From Aquipuribacter nitratireducens (GTDB lineage Bacteria; Actinomycetota; Actinomycetes; Actinomycetales; JBBAYJ01), in assembly GCF_037860835.1 (NCBI RefSeq), contig NZ_JBBEOG010000001.1:124001-188000 (forward strand): 64,000 nt of DNA, in the 5' to 3' direction. The notes beneath the pieces were generated by a model. It did not search any database. It had not been told where the DNA came from and saw nothing but the letters and a program-made list of their open reading frames with translations. Within the stretch, counting starts at the first letter, position 1, and each line of letters starts with the position of its first letter. Made by a program: the position numbers and the translations under genes. This document shows, in pieces, positions 8,567-17,312 of this stretch.

Positions 8567-8612
8567 TTGACGCTGTCACGAGGCGCAGCCTAGCGTGTAA
8601 TGAAACGTTTCA
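8567..8612 (+). promoter_or_regulatory. rhaI promoter with perfect LacI operator
   Basis: TTGACG (8567-8572), 18-bp spacer, TAGCGT (8591-8596), then the perfect palindrome TGAAACGTTTCA at 8601-8612, extending to ATGAAACGTTTCAT. The operator covers the expected transcription start. It is the best match to the LacI-family consensus in the window and lies between the divergent regulator and rhaI, so it can also serve autoregulation. Confidence 0.85.
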
Positions 8613-8636
8613 TCCAGTGCTCACGGAGGCCAGGCC

Positions 8637-9818
8637 ATGACCCTCATCGACGAGGAGCGCACGCGGCGCACGCTCGATCGGCTCGCGTCCCAGGAGATCG
8701 AGCTGCCGTCGTGGGCGTTCGGGAACTCCGGTACCCGGTTCCGGGTGTTCGGGCAGCCGGGGGTGCCCCGGGACCCGTTCGAGAAGGTGGCGGATGCGGC
8801 GCAGGTGCACGCGCACACGGGTCTGGCGCCGGCGGTGGCGCTGCACATCCCGTGGGACCTGGTCGACGACTTCGGGAAGCTGCGTGCCCACGCGGAGGAC
8901 CACGGGGTCCGGATCGGGACGATCAACTCCAACACGTTCCAGGACGAGGCGTACAAGCTCGGGTCGCTGTCGCACTCCGACACCGCGGTGCGGCGCAAGG
9001 CGATCGAGCACCATCTGGAGTGCATCGACGTCATGCGGGCGACGGGGTCGCAGGATCTCAAGATCTGGCTGGCGGACGGCACGAACTACGCCGGGCAGGA
9101 CGACATGCGCGCCCGGCAGGACCGGCTCGCGGAGTCGCTGGCGGAGATCTACGCCGCGCTGGATGCGGAGCACCGGCTGGTGCTGGAGTACAAGTTCTTC
9201 GAGCCGGCCTTCTACCACACGGACGTGCCGGACTGGGGTACGAGCTACGCGCAGGTGAGCGCGCTGGGGGAGCGGGCGGTGGTGTGCCTCGACACCGGGC
9301 ACCACGCGCCGGGCACGAACATCGAGTTCATCGTCATGCAGCTGCTGCGCCTGGGGAAGCTGGGGTCTTTCGACTTCAACTCCCGCAACTACGCCGACGA
9401 CGACCTCATCGTCGGCGCGGCGGACCCGTTCCAGCTGTTCCGGATCATGTACGAGGTGGTCCGCGGCGGTGGACTGGACCCGGCCAGCGGGGTGGTGTTC
9501 ATGCTGGATCAGTGCCACAACATCGAGAGGAAGATCCCTGGGCAGATCCGCAGCGTCCTCAACGTGCAGGAGATGACCGCCCGCGCGCTGCTCGTCGACA
9601 CCGACGCGCTGCGTGCGGCGCAGGCCGCCGGTGACGTGCTGGGGGCGCACGAGGTGTTCATGGACGCCTTCTACACCGACGTGCGCCCGCTGCTCGCGGA
9701 CTGGCGCGAGTCCCGTGGCCTGCCCGCGGACCCTCTCGCCGCCTACGCCGCCTCCGGCTACCAGGAGACGGTCGACGCGGAGCGCGTCGGCGGCACGCAG
9801 GCCGGCTGGGGCGCCTGA
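8637..9818 (+). CDS. rhaI: L-rhamnose isomerase (RhaI type)
   Basis: 393 aa. ATG behind ACGGAGGC. It belongs to the TIM-barrel isomerases resembling the Pseudomonas stutzeri L-rhamnose isomerase rather than E. coli RhaA: ELPSWAFGNSGTRFRVFGQ, IPWDLVDDFGKL, NSNTFQDEAYKLGSLSH, LEYKFFEPAFYHTDVPDWG (metal-binding Glu), CLDTGHHAPGTNIE (Asp, His) and FDFNSRNYADDDLIVG (Asp). It converts L-rhamnose to L-rhamnulose, the first catabolic step, using a divalent metal. First gene of the rhaI-rhaEW-rhaB unit. Confidence 0.93.
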   Translation: MTLIDEERTRRTLDRLASQEIELPSWAFGNSGTRFRVFGQPGVPRDPFEKVADAAQVHAHTGLAPAVALHIPWDLVDDFGKLRAHAEDHGVRIGTINSNTFQDEAYKLGSLSHSDTAVRRKAIEHHLECIDVMRATGSQDLKIWLADGTNYAGQDDMRARQDRLAESLAEIYAALDAEHRLVLEYKFFEPAFYHTDVPDWGTSYAQVSALGERAVVCLDTGHHAPGTNIEFIVMQLLRLGKLGSFDFNSRNYADDDLIVGAADPFQLFRIMYEVVRGGGLDPASGVVFMLDQCHNIERKIPGQIRSVLNVQEMTARALLVDTDALRAAQAAGDVLGAHEVFMDAFYTDVRPLLADWRESRGLPADPLAAYAASGYQETVDAERVGGTQAGWGA

Positions 9819-9878
9819 GCGTCCCCCCCTTGCTTCTCCTTCTCATCCCGCTCGACCGACAGGAGGACTGATCCCCGC

Positions 9879-11918
9879 ATGAGAACGCACCCGGCCGTCG
9901 CCGACCTCGTCGCCCGCTCCAACCGACTCGGCGCGGACCCCAAGAACACGAACTACGCCGGCGGCAACGCCTCCGCGAAGGGCACGACGACGGACCCGGT
10001 CACGGGCTCCGACGTCGAGCTGCTGTGGGTCAAGGGCTCCGGTGGTGACCTCGGCACGCTGACGGAGAAGGGTCTCGCAGTCCTGCGCCTGGACCGGATG
10101 CGGGCGCTGGTGGACGTGTACCCGGGCGTGGAGCGGGAGGACGAGATGGTCGCGGCGTTCGATTTCTGCCTGCACGGCAAGGGCGGCGCGGCCCCGAGCA
10201 TCGACACCGCCATGCACGGGCTCGTCGACGCCGCGCACGTCGACCACCTGCACCCCGACGCCGGCATCGCGATCGCGACGGCGGCGGACGGGGAGGCGCT
10301 GACGAAGCAGGTCTTCGGTGACGCGGTCGCGTGGGTCCCTTGGCGCCGCCCCGGGTTCCAGCTCGGGCTCGACATCGCCCGCATCAAGGCGGAGAACCCC
10401 GGCGCGATCGGGGTGGTCCTCGGCGGGCACGGCATCACCGCGTGGGGGGACACGAGCGAGGAGTGCGTGGCGAACAGCCTGCGCATCATCACCACCGCGC
10501 AGGAGTACATCGACGCCAACGGGGCGGCCGAGCCGTTCGGGCCGGTGCTGCCCGGCTACGAGCCGCTGCCGGAGGCCGAGCGCCGCCGGAGCGCGGCCGC
10601 GCTCGCGCCGCTGCTGCGGGGGCTCGCATCTACCGACCGCCCGCAGGTCGGGCACTTCACCGACTCCGACGTCGTCCTCGACTTCGTGAGCCGCGAGAAG
10701 CACCCGGCGCTCGCGGAGCTCGGCACGAGCTGCCCGGACCACTTCCTGCGGACCAAGGTCAAGCCGATGGTCCTCGACCTGCCGCCGACCGCGCCGCTGG
10801 AGGACGTCAAGGCGCGGCTGCGGGAGCTGCACGAGGCCTACCGCGCCGACTACGCCGCCTACTACGACCGGCACGCGAGCGCCGACAGCCCCGCGATGCG
10901 CGGCGCGGACCCCGCCATCGTGCTCGTGCCGGGCGTCGGGATGTTCAGCTACGGCGCGAACAAGCAGACCGCCCGAGTCGCTGGCGAGTTCTACGTCAAC
11001 GCGATCAACGTCATGCGCGGCGCGGAGGCGCTCAGCACGTACGCCCCCATCGACGAGGCCGAGAAGTTCCGCATCGAGTACTGGTCGCTGGAGGAGGCCA
11101 AGCTCCAGCGCATGCCGAAGCCCAAGCCGCTGGCGACCCGGGTCGCGCTCGTGACCGGCGCCGCGTCGGGGATCGGGCTGGCCACCGCCAGGCGGCTCGC
11201 GGCGGAGGGCGCGTGCGTCGTCGTCGCCGACCTCGACCTCGAGAAGGCGACGGAGGCGGCGAAGGAGATCGGCTCCGCAGACGTGGCCGTGGGCGTCGCC
11301 GCGGACGTCAGCGACGCCGAGCAGGTCGCGGCCGCGATGCGAGAGGCCGTCCTCGCCTTCGGCGGGGTCGACCTCGTCGTCAACAACGCGGGCCTGTCGA
11401 TCTCCAAGCCGCTGCTGGAGACGACGGAGAAGGACTGGGACCTCCAGCACGACGTCATGGCGAAGGGCAGCTTCCTCGTTTCCCGGGAGGCCGCGCGCAT
11501 CATGATCGAGCAGGGCATGGGCGGTGACATCGTCTACATCAGCTCGAAGAACTCCCTGTTCGCCGGCCCGAACAACGTCGCGTACGGCGCGACGAAGGCC
11601 GACCAGGCCCACCAGGTGCGCCTGCTGGCGGCGGAGCTCGGCGAGCACCAGATCCGTGTCAACGGCGTCAACCCCGACGGCGTCGTCCGCGGTTCGGGCA
11701 TCTTCGCCGGCGGCTGGGGCGCCAAGCGGGCGGCGGTGTACGGGGTGCCGGAGGACGAGCTCGGCGCGTACTACGCCCAGCGGACCCTGCTCAAGCGCGA
11801 GGTCCTGCCGGAGCACTGCGCCGACGCGGTCTTCGCCCTCGCCGGCGGGGAGCTGTCGCGGACCACGGGCCTGCACGTGCCGGTGGACTCCGGGGTCGCC
11901 GCCGCGTTCCTCCGCTGA
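9879..11918 (+). CDS. rhaEW: Bifunctional rhamnulose-1-phosphate aldolase / lactaldehyde dehydrogenase
   Basis: 679 aa. ATG behind AGGAGG. Residues about 1-400 form a class II aldolase/adducin domain (VADLVARSNRLGADPKNTNY, WVKGSGGDLGTL, HLHPDAGIAIATAADGEAL, VLGGHGITAWGDTSEE). Residues about 415-679 are an SDR domain with TGAASGIGLATAR for NAD binding, NNAGLS, the catalytic YGATK, and NPDGVVRGSGIF. The fusion is known as RhaEW/YuxG: the aldolase part splits rhamnulose-1-phosphate into DHAP and L-lactaldehyde, and the SDR part oxidises L-lactaldehyde to L-lactate. The lactate is the substrate of the Lut proteins encoded at the left edge. Confidence 0.93.
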   Translation: MRTHPAVADLVARSNRLGADPKNTNYAGGNASAKGTTTDPVTGSDVELLWVKGSGGDLGTLTEKGLAVLRLDRMRALVDVYPGVEREDEMVAAFDFCLHGKGGAAPSIDTAMHGLVDAAHVDHLHPDAGIAIATAADGEALTKQVFGDAVAWVPWRRPGFQLGLDIARIKAENPGAIGVVLGGHGITAWGDTSEECVANSLRIITTAQEYIDANGAAEPFGPVLPGYEPLPEAERRRSAAALAPLLRGLASTDRPQVGHFTDSDVVLDFVSREKHPALAELGTSCPDHFLRTKVKPMVLDLPPTAPLEDVKARLRELHEAYRADYAAYYDRHASADSPAMRGADPAIVLVPGVGMFSYGANKQTARVAGEFYVNAINVMRGAEALSTYAPIDEAEKFRIEYWSLEEAKLQRMPKPKPLATRVALVTGAASGIGLATARRLAAEGACVVVADLDLEKATEAAKEIGSADVAVGVAADVSDAEQVAAAMREAVLAFGGVDLVVNNAGLSISKPLLETTEKDWDLQHDVMAKGSFLVSREAARIMIEQGMGGDIVYISSKNSLFAGPNNVAYGATKADQAHQVRLLAAELGEHQIRVNGVNPDGVVRGSGIFAGGWGAKRAAVYGVPEDELGAYYAQRTLLKREVLPEHCADAVFALAGGELSRTTGLHVPVDSGVAAAFLR

Positions 11919-11943
11919 CGGTGCCGACGATCGGGAGCAGCTG

Positions 11944-13458
11944 ATGACCACGAGGAGGGTCGCGGCCGTCGACATCGGGGCGGGCAGCGGCCGCGTCATG
12001 CTCGCGACGGTCTCGGAGGACCACCTCGATCTCATCGAGGTCCACCGTTTCGCCAACCGGCCGGTGCGGGTCGGCGGGACCCTGCACTGGGACGTCCTCG
12101 CCCTGTACGCCGGGGTTCTGGACGGGCTCAAGGAGACGGCCGGCCACCTCGACGGGGAACCGCTGGACGGGATCGGGATCGACACGTGGGCCGTCGACTA
12201 CGGCCTGCTCGGCCCCGACGGCTCGCTTGTCGGCCTGCCCGTGCACTACCGCGACGCCCGGACCGACGGCATCTCGCAGAAGGTCGCCGCCACGGTCGGG
12301 GCCGCGGAGCTGTACAACCGCACCGGCATCCAGGATCTGCCCTTCAACACCGTCAACCAGCTCGTCGCCGAGCGGTCCGGTTCCCGGCTGCAGGCGGCGG
12401 AGCGGATGCTCCTCGTCCCCGACCTGCTGACGTACTGGCTGACCGGCGCGATCGGCGCCGAGGTGACGAACGCGTCCACCACCCAGCTGCTCGACGCCAC
12501 CACGCGTGCGTGGGACAGCGACCTCGCCGGCCGGCTCGGCATCGACCCCGGCCTGCTGCCGCCCCTGCGGCACCCCGGGGAGGTCCTCGGTGTGCTGTAC
12601 GGCGACGTTCTCGCGGAGACCGGGCTCACCGATCCCCACGGCGGCCCCGTCCCGGTCGTCGCCGTCGGCTCCCACGACACCGCCTCCGCCGTCGTCGGCG
12701 TCCCCGCCGACCGCGACTCCTTCGCGTACGTCTCGTGCGGCACGTGGTCCCTCGTCGGCGTCGAGCTCGAGCAGCCGGTCCTCACCGAGGACAGCCGCGC
12801 CGCCAACCTCACCAACGAGGCCGGCGTCGACGGCACCGTCCGCTACCTGCGCAACGTCATGGGCCTGTGGCTGCTGAGGGAGAGCCTGCGGACGTGGGCC
12901 GACCGCGGTGAGGAGCACGACCTCACCCAGCTCCTGGCCGCGGCCGCCGCCGAGCCGGCTGGCCGGTGGCCTGTCGACGTCGACCACCCCTCCCTCCTGC
13001 CACCCGGCGACATGCCCGCCCGCATCGCCGCCCTGTGCCGCGAGACCGGCACCCCCGAGCCCGAGACGCCGGCCCAGGTCGTCCGCTGCATCGTCGACGG
13101 CCTCGCCGAGGGACACCGGCGCGCCGTCGACGACATCCGCCGGCTCACCGGGCGCGACGTCGAGGTGATCCACGTCGTCGGCGGGGGAGCACGCAACACC
13201 CTGCTGTGCCAGGCGACCGCCGACGCGTGCGGCGTGCCGGTCCTCGGCGGCCCCGTCGAGGCCACCGCCCTGGGCAACGTCCTCGTCCAGGCCCGCGCCC
13301 TGGGCGTCGACCTGCCTGACCTCGCCGCCATGCGCGCGCTGGTCCGACGCACGCAGGAGCTGCGGCGGTTCGAGCCGGCTACTGCACCGACCACCCCAGG
13401 TCCGACGGCAGCACCGCGCCCGACACGTTCGTCGCGTCGTCCGACAGCAGCCACGTGA
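11944..13458 (+). CDS. rhaB: Rhamnulokinase
   Basis: 504 aa FGGY-family kinase. ATG behind GGGAGC. Visible: N-terminal VAAVDIGAGSGRVML phosphate loop, GIGIDTWAVDYGLL, PVHYRDARTDG, SHDTASAVVGVPA, SCGTWSLVGVELE, and the ATP-binding VIHVVGGGARNTLLCQ with LGNVLVQARALG. It phosphorylates L-rhamnulose to rhamnulose-1-phosphate. The family usually ends near LRRFEP; here the frame reads on for about 27 Ala/Pro/Thr-rich residues and overlaps the 3' end of the convergent SDR gene by 80 nt. That tail is unlikely to be functional and looks like loss of the original stop. Confidence 0.92.
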   Translation: MTTRRVAAVDIGAGSGRVMLATVSEDHLDLIEVHRFANRPVRVGGTLHWDVLALYAGVLDGLKETAGHLDGEPLDGIGIDTWAVDYGLLGPDGSLVGLPVHYRDARTDGISQKVAATVGAAELYNRTGIQDLPFNTVNQLVAERSGSRLQAAERMLLVPDLLTYWLTGAIGAEVTNASTTQLLDATTRAWDSDLAGRLGIDPGLLPPLRHPGEVLGVLYGDVLAETGLTDPHGGPVPVVAVGSHDTASAVVGVPADRDSFAYVSCGTWSLVGVELEQPVLTEDSRAANLTNEAGVDGTVRYLRNVMGLWLLRESLRTWADRGEEHDLTQLLAAAAAEPAGRWPVDVDHPSLLPPGDMPARIAALCRETGTPEPETPAQVVRCIVDGLAEGHRRAVDDIRRLTGRDVEVIHVVGGGARNTLLCQATADACGVPVLGGPVEATALGNVLVQARALGVDLPDLAAMRALVRRTQELRRFEPATAPTTPGPTAAPRPTRSSRRPTAAT

Positions 13459-14212
13459 TGCTCGCGGCCAGCTGGGTCGCGAGCGCCGCCGGCGGGAGCG
13501 CGCCCATGAACGACCCGAACCGGGGCGGTCCCATCCCGGCGCCCATGTGCATCGTCTCGGAGATGTTCGTGACGACGGGACCGGGCGCGACCGCGTTGAC
13601 CCGGATGCCGAGCGGCGCGTAGGTCACCGAGGCGTTGCGGGTGAGCCCGATGACGGCGTGCTTCGACGCCGTGTAGGCGAGCCCGGCCGCGGAGCCGCGG
13701 AGGCCTGCCTCCGACGTCACGTTGACGACCGCTCCGGAACCGGCGGACAGCATGAGCGGGAGCACCGCCCGGGTGAGCCGGAAGACCCCGTCGAGATTGA
13801 TCGACAGCACCCGTTCCCACACGTCGTCGGGGACCTCGTGCAGGGCCTCCATGTTGTCCATGACCCCGGCGACGTTGGCGAGGCCGTCGACGCGCCCGTC
13901 CGCGGCGGCGACGATGCGGGCGATGTCCGCCTCCTCACGGACGTCGCCCGCGACGGTGACGACACCCGGCGCGTCCCCGGAGGCGGCGAGCTCGTCCAGC
14001 CGTGACGCCGAGACGTCGGCCGCGACGACCCGTCCGCCCTCCCGGGCGATCCGCGACGTGGTCGCCCGACCGATCCCGGACCCGGCGCCCGTGACGACGA
14101 CGGTGCGCCCGTCGAAGCGGCCCGGCACCACCTGCTCGTCCCATGACTGGATACGGACTCCCGCCGCCGCCGCCGCGGCTGCAGTCCCGGGGTCGTTCAC
14201 GGCTTCGGACAT
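13379..14212 (-). CDS. SDR-family oxidoreductase
   Basis: 277 aa with a poly-Ala stretch near the N-terminus (residues 11-17). Start behind GGAGG. Classical SDR signature: VVVTGAGSGIGRATTSR (NAD(P) binding, residues about 35-51), NVAGVM in place of the usual NNAG, catalytic Ser in NVTSEAG, YTASK (Tyr-Lys), and APGPVVTNIS. Substrate unknown. It is convergent with rhaB and lies just upstream of an MFS gene on the same strand. It lacks a LacI operator, so membership of the rhamnose regulon is not supported. Confidence 0.85.
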   Translation of the reverse strand: MSEAVNDPGTAAAAAAAGVRIQSWDEQVVPGRFDGRTVVVTGAGSGIGRATTSRIAREGGRVVAADVSASRLDELAASGDAPGVVTVAGDVREEADIARIVAAADGRVDGLANVAGVMDNMEALHEVPDDVWERVLSINLDGVFRLTRAVLPLMLSAGSGAVVNVTSEAGLRGSAAGLAYTASKHAVIGLTRNASVTYAPLGIRVNAVAPGPVVTNISETMHMGAGMGPPRFGSFMGALPPAALATQLAASITWLLSDDATNVSGAVLPSDLGWSVQ

Positions 14213-14290
14213 GGCAGCTACCTCCGTCGGCGCTCCGGCGGCCGCGGACCGCGACCTCGTGCTGATCCTGCCCCGCCACCGTGCAGGCAG

Positions 14291-15553
14291 TCACCGGACC
14301 TTGGTCCGGGGCCCAGGGGTGGGGTCGACCTCCGGGCGCAGCGCCGTCGCGAGCAGGGCGGCGACCCCCAGGAGGACGGACACGGTCGTGATGGCCCGCA
14401 GCACGCCGACCGAGTCGCCCAGCACACCGATGAGCGGCGGGCCCGCGAGGAACGCGCAGTAGCCGATCGACGCAACCACGCTCACGCGACCCGCGGCGTG
14501 CTCGGGGTCGTCGGAGGCGGCGCTCATGCTCACGGGGAAGCCGAGGGACGTGCCGAGACCCCACAGCAGCACCGCGACCACCGCCACCCACGTGGTCGGG
14601 GCGACGACGAACAGCAGCGACCCCACCACCGCGAGGACGGCGACGGCGCGGACGACGGGGACCCGGCCGAAGCGGTCGATGACGTCGGGGCCGAACCACC
14701 GGCCGAGGGTCATGGCGGTGAGGAAGCCGGCGAAGAGGAGGGTGCCGACGACCGCGCTGCGGCCGTAGCCGTCGATGGCGGCGACGGCGATCCAGTCGTT
14801 GCCCGTGCCCTCGGCGAAGGCGAAGGCCAGGGCGACGACGCCGACGAGCAGGGTGCGCGGCTCCTTCCACGCGGCGAAGGCGCCGCGGCGCGGATGGTGG
14901 TCGGGGTCGGCGTCGTGCAGGGCCGCGTGCGAGGGGTCCGTCTCGTCGACCGCGCCCCGGTCCACCAGGAAGCCGCGCGTGCTGAGCGGGACGACCACGG
15001 CGACGAGCGTCGCGACGACCGCGAGGTGCACCGGCACGGGGACGTCCAGGGCGACGACGCCCGCGCCCGTCAGCGCCCCGGCGACCGTGCCGACGCTGAA
15101 GCCCGCGTGCAGTCGCGGCATGGTGGACCGCCCGCGCCGCTGCTCGACCATGGCGCCCTGCACGTTCATTGCGACGTCCCACGCGCCCGTCCCGAGGCCG
15201 ACGAGGAAGAGCCCGGCCACCACGGGCCACACCCCGGCGAGCACCCCGAGCGCGACGACCCACAGCCCGACCGAGAACAGCAGCGACATCGCGACGACCG
15301 TCGCCGCCGAGCCGACGCGCGCCACGACGGGACCGGACAGGGGGAGCGCGATGAGCGACCCGACGGCGATCGCGAGGAGCACGAGCCCGAGCTCCGACGC
15401 GCTCAGCTCCAGTCGGTCCCGGACCTGCGGGATGCGCGAGGCCCAGCTGGCGAAGGCGACCCCCGACCCGACGAAGGCGACGTAGGTGGCGCGCAGCGCG
15501 CGGGCGACCTCGGGCGGGGCGATCGGGAGGTCGGGCCGGGCGGACGTGGACAC
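14291..15553 (-). CDS. MFS transporter (YbjJ-like)
   Basis: 420 aa, about 12 membrane helices. The GTG start begins VSTSARPDLPIAPPEVARAL just before the first helix; a longer frame upstream overlaps the divergent gene. Features: FASWASRIPQVRDRL after helix 1, GLGTGAWDVAMNVQGAMVEQ (the DxxMN motif typical of the YbjJ/fucose-permease-like branch), HAGFSVGTVAGAL, a basic/His-rich central loop (ALHDADPDHHPRRG), and LGWGL-like LLWGLGTSLGFPVSMSAASD in the second half. Substrate unknown; located between the rhamnose cluster and the DUF202 genes, 78 nt after the SDR gene. Confidence 0.88.
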   Translation of the reverse strand: MSTSARPDLPIAPPEVARALRATYVAFVGSGVAFASWASRIPQVRDRLELSASELGLVLLAIAVGSLIALPLSGPVVARVGSAATVVAMSLLFSVGLWVVALGVLAGVWPVVAGLFLVGLGTGAWDVAMNVQGAMVEQRRGRSTMPRLHAGFSVGTVAGALTGAGVVALDVPVPVHLAVVATLVAVVVPLSTRGFLVDRGAVDETDPSHAALHDADPDHHPRRGAFAAWKEPRTLLVGVVALAFAFAEGTGNDWIAVAAIDGYGRSAVVGTLLFAGFLTAMTLGRWFGPDVIDRFGRVPVVRAVAVLAVVGSLLFVVAPTTWVAVVAVLLWGLGTSLGFPVSMSAASDDPEHAAGRVSVVASIGYCAFLAGPPLIGVLGDSVGVLRAITTVSVLLGVAALLATALRPEVDPTPGPRTKVR

Positions 15554-15625
15554 GAGCGCCAGTCTCGGGGCGGAGGTGGGCGTCGTCACCCCGCCGCGCG
15601 GACACCCTCCTGCTAGACAGGACCG

Positions 15626-15982
15626 GTGAGCCGCTTCCCGCGCTGGGTGTACGACCTGGGTACGGAACCCGACCCGCGGTTCTCCCTGGCGAACGAGCGG
15701 ACGTTCCTCGCGTGGAGCCGGACGTCGCTCGCGCTCATCGCCGCCGGCGTCGCACTCAAGGCGCTCGCGCTGCCGCTGGAGCCGACGCTGCGGGTCGTCG
15801 CCGCGACGCTGCTGCTCGTCCTCGGGGCGGTCCTGCCGCTGCTGTCGTGGTGGGACTGGGGGCGGGCGGAGCGGGCCATGCGGCTGGGGACCCCGCTGCC
15901 GAGCTCCCACGTGCGGCTCCCGCTCGCCGTGGGCACCTCGCTCGTCAGCGTCCTCGTGCTGCTCGGGCTGCTCCTGCGGTGA
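15626..15982 (+). CDS. YidH-type DUF202 membrane protein
   Basis: 118 aa, GTG start. Contains the DUF202 hallmark LANERTFLAWSRTSLALIAAG followed by three hydrophobic segments and a short basic loop (WDWGRAERAMRLGTPLPSS). Function of the family is unknown. There is no clear ribosome site; TAGACA at 15614-15619 lies 6 nt before the GTG, suggesting a leaderless mRNA. The stop overlaps the start of a second DUF202 gene by 4 nt; such YidH/YidG-like pairs are usual. Confidence 0.88.
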   Translation: MSRFPRWVYDLGTEPDPRFSLANERTFLAWSRTSLALIAAGVALKALALPLEPTLRVVAATLLLVLGAVLPLLSWWDWGRAERAMRLGTPLPSSHVRLPLAVGTSLVSVLVLLGLLLR

Positions 15983-16323
15983 CGGGCGCGCTCTTCGACC
16001 CCGGCCTGCAGCCGGAGCGGACCCGGCTCGCGTGGCGGCGCACCACCCTCACCCTGCTCGTGGGCGCCGTCGCCTCGACCCGGCTGCTCGCGCCGCTGCT
16101 CGGGGCGTGGGCGCTCGCCGTCGGCACGGCCGGCGTCGTCGCGTGCCTCGCGTTGTGGTCGGGCGCGAACCGTCGCGCGCGGGCCGTCGACCGGGCTCTC
16201 GCGACGGGCGAGCACCTGCCGGGCGCCGGACCTGCGCTGCTCGCGGTGGCGATCGCCACCGCGTCCGCGGCCGTGCTCGGCGTCGTCGTGGTCGCCGGGG
16301 GAGTCACCGTCCTGCAGCCGTGA
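15979..16323 (+). CDS. YidG-type DUF202 membrane protein
   Basis: 114 aa, GTG start overlapping the previous stop (GTGA). Begins FDPGLQPERTRLAWRRTTLTLLVG, the second kind of DUF202 N-terminus (ERTxLAWxRT), and has three membrane helices. It likely forms a hetero-oligomer with the preceding protein; no function is established. Its last 20 nt overlap the 3' end of the convergent ECF-like gene. Confidence 0.87.
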   Translation: MTGALFDPGLQPERTRLAWRRTTLTLLVGAVASTRLLAPLLGAWALAVGTAGVVACLALWSGANRRARAVDRALATGEHLPGAGPALLAVAIATASAAVLGVVVVAGGVTVLQP

Positions 16324-17077
16324 CCCGCGCGCCGTCGCGCACCCTCCCGTGCTCCCAGCGCCAGCGCCGCCACACCGGAACCGCGCGACGACGGCGCCAC
16401 GCGGCGAACGTGCGGCCGAGGGCCGGATCCGGGGCCGGCGGGTCCGCGGTGTCGGAGCGCAGCCACCGCAGCAGCGCCGCCACCGCCTCGAGGCGCTCGC
16501 GGCGCGACCCGTCGGAGCCGTCGGCGCCGAGGTGGCGGGCGACCGCGGTCGCGAGCGCAGAGCGCCCGTCGTCCAGCAGCCGGGAGCCGTCCTCCTCGGT
16601 GAGCCCGAGCGCGTCGAGCACGTCGCGCCACGGCCAGCCCTCGACGTCATGCAGCCACAGCACCTCGCGGACCGCGAGCGGCTGGGCGACGAGGGTCCGC
16701 CGGACCACGACCCAGCCGTCGTCGCCCCAGTGGGCCGACCACGGCAGCGTCGCCCACGGGACCGGACCCGGGGCGGGTCGGTCGCGGGGTGCGGGTGCGT
16801 CGTCGATCCCGCACGTGTTGTCGCGACCCGCCCGCGCGCGGCCCTGGGTGACGAGGATCCCGGTCAGCCACGCCCGCAGGCTCGTGTGCCACGTGAACAT
16901 GTCGAGCCCCGGAAGCGCGACCGACCACGTGTGCCGCACGAGCGTGTCGACCTCGCCGGGGCCGACGTACAGCGCCGCCACGCGGCGCATGACGGGACCA
17001 TCGTCGCGCAGCACGTCGGCGAAGGCGCGGCTGCTGCCGAGTCGCAGCCCCTCGTAGGTGACCCCCTCGTCGTGCAC
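16304..17077 (-). CDS. Divergent ECF sigma factor-like protein
   Basis: 257 aa, GTG start. Residues about 15-80 resemble sigma region 2 (PVMRRVAALYVGPGEVDTLV, then GLDMFTWHTSLRAWLTGILV, like GLDRFEGRSSLRTWLFRILV of ordinary ECF factors). Residues about 130-185 resemble region 4 (LAVREVLWLHDVEGWPWRDV and LTEEDGSRLLDDGRSAL). The acidic residues normally seen in region 2.2 (VQETW) are changed to LVRHTW, and the protein has a 70-residue basic C-terminal extension. It may be a genuine but diverged sigma factor or a non-DNA-binding derivative. A 56-residue ORF precedes it by 19 nt. Confidence 0.65.
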   Translation of the reverse strand: MHDEGVTYEGLRLGSSRAFADVLRDDGPVMRRVAALYVGPGEVDTLVRHTWSVALPGLDMFTWHTSLRAWLTGILVTQGRARAGRDNTCGIDDAPAPRDRPAPGPVPWATLPWSAHWGDDGWVVVRRTLVAQPLAVREVLWLHDVEGWPWRDVLDALGLTEEDGSRLLDDGRSALATAVARHLGADGSDGSRRERLEAVAALLRWLRSDTADPPAPDPALGRTFAAWRRRRAVPVWRRWRWEHGRVRDGARVTAAGR

Positions 17078-17096
17078 GTGACCCGCGACCGCCGCC

Positions 17097-17267
17097 TCAG
17101 AGCCCGTGGTGGCGGTCGCCCGTCACCCGGCGGCACACCTCGGCCTCCGTGCGCGCCGAGAACGGTTCCTCCGTCTCGGCCGGCGCGGGTGCACGCGTCG
17201 AGGGGACGAGCTCGGGCGCGCGCAGGGGCGTCGTGGTCGCTGCTGGATCGGTCTCCGTGGTCGTCAT
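17097..17267 (-). CDS. Small 56-residue hypothetical protein
   Basis: ATG at 17267 with a good GGAGG 7 nt upstream and a TGA at 17097-17099. The sequence starts MTTTETDPAATTTPLRAPEL, is Thr/Pro/Ala-rich at first and ends with ARTEAEVCRRVTGDRHHGL, containing one Cys. It lies 19 nt upstream of the ECF-like gene on the same strand, so the two are probably co-transcribed. I do not recognise the family. It is short and low in complexity, but the ribosome site and position support a real gene. Confidence 0.5.
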   Translation of the reverse strand: MTTTETDPAATTTPLRAPELVPSTRAPAPAETEEPFSARTEAEVCRRVTGDRHHGL

Positions 17268-17312
17268 CGGGTCCTCCGTCGCCGTGTCAGCGAGGGTCCT
17301 CCCGGTGCCGGG

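Noticed and set aside
13379-14212. SDR gene as part of the rhamnose regulon
   Set aside because: No LacI operator near its start and opposite orientation; adjacency alone is not enough.
16647-17136. Short minus-strand frames over the ECF-like gene as separate proteins
   Set aside because: Alternative frames of the same region without motifs; the frame with sigma-like regions is preferred.
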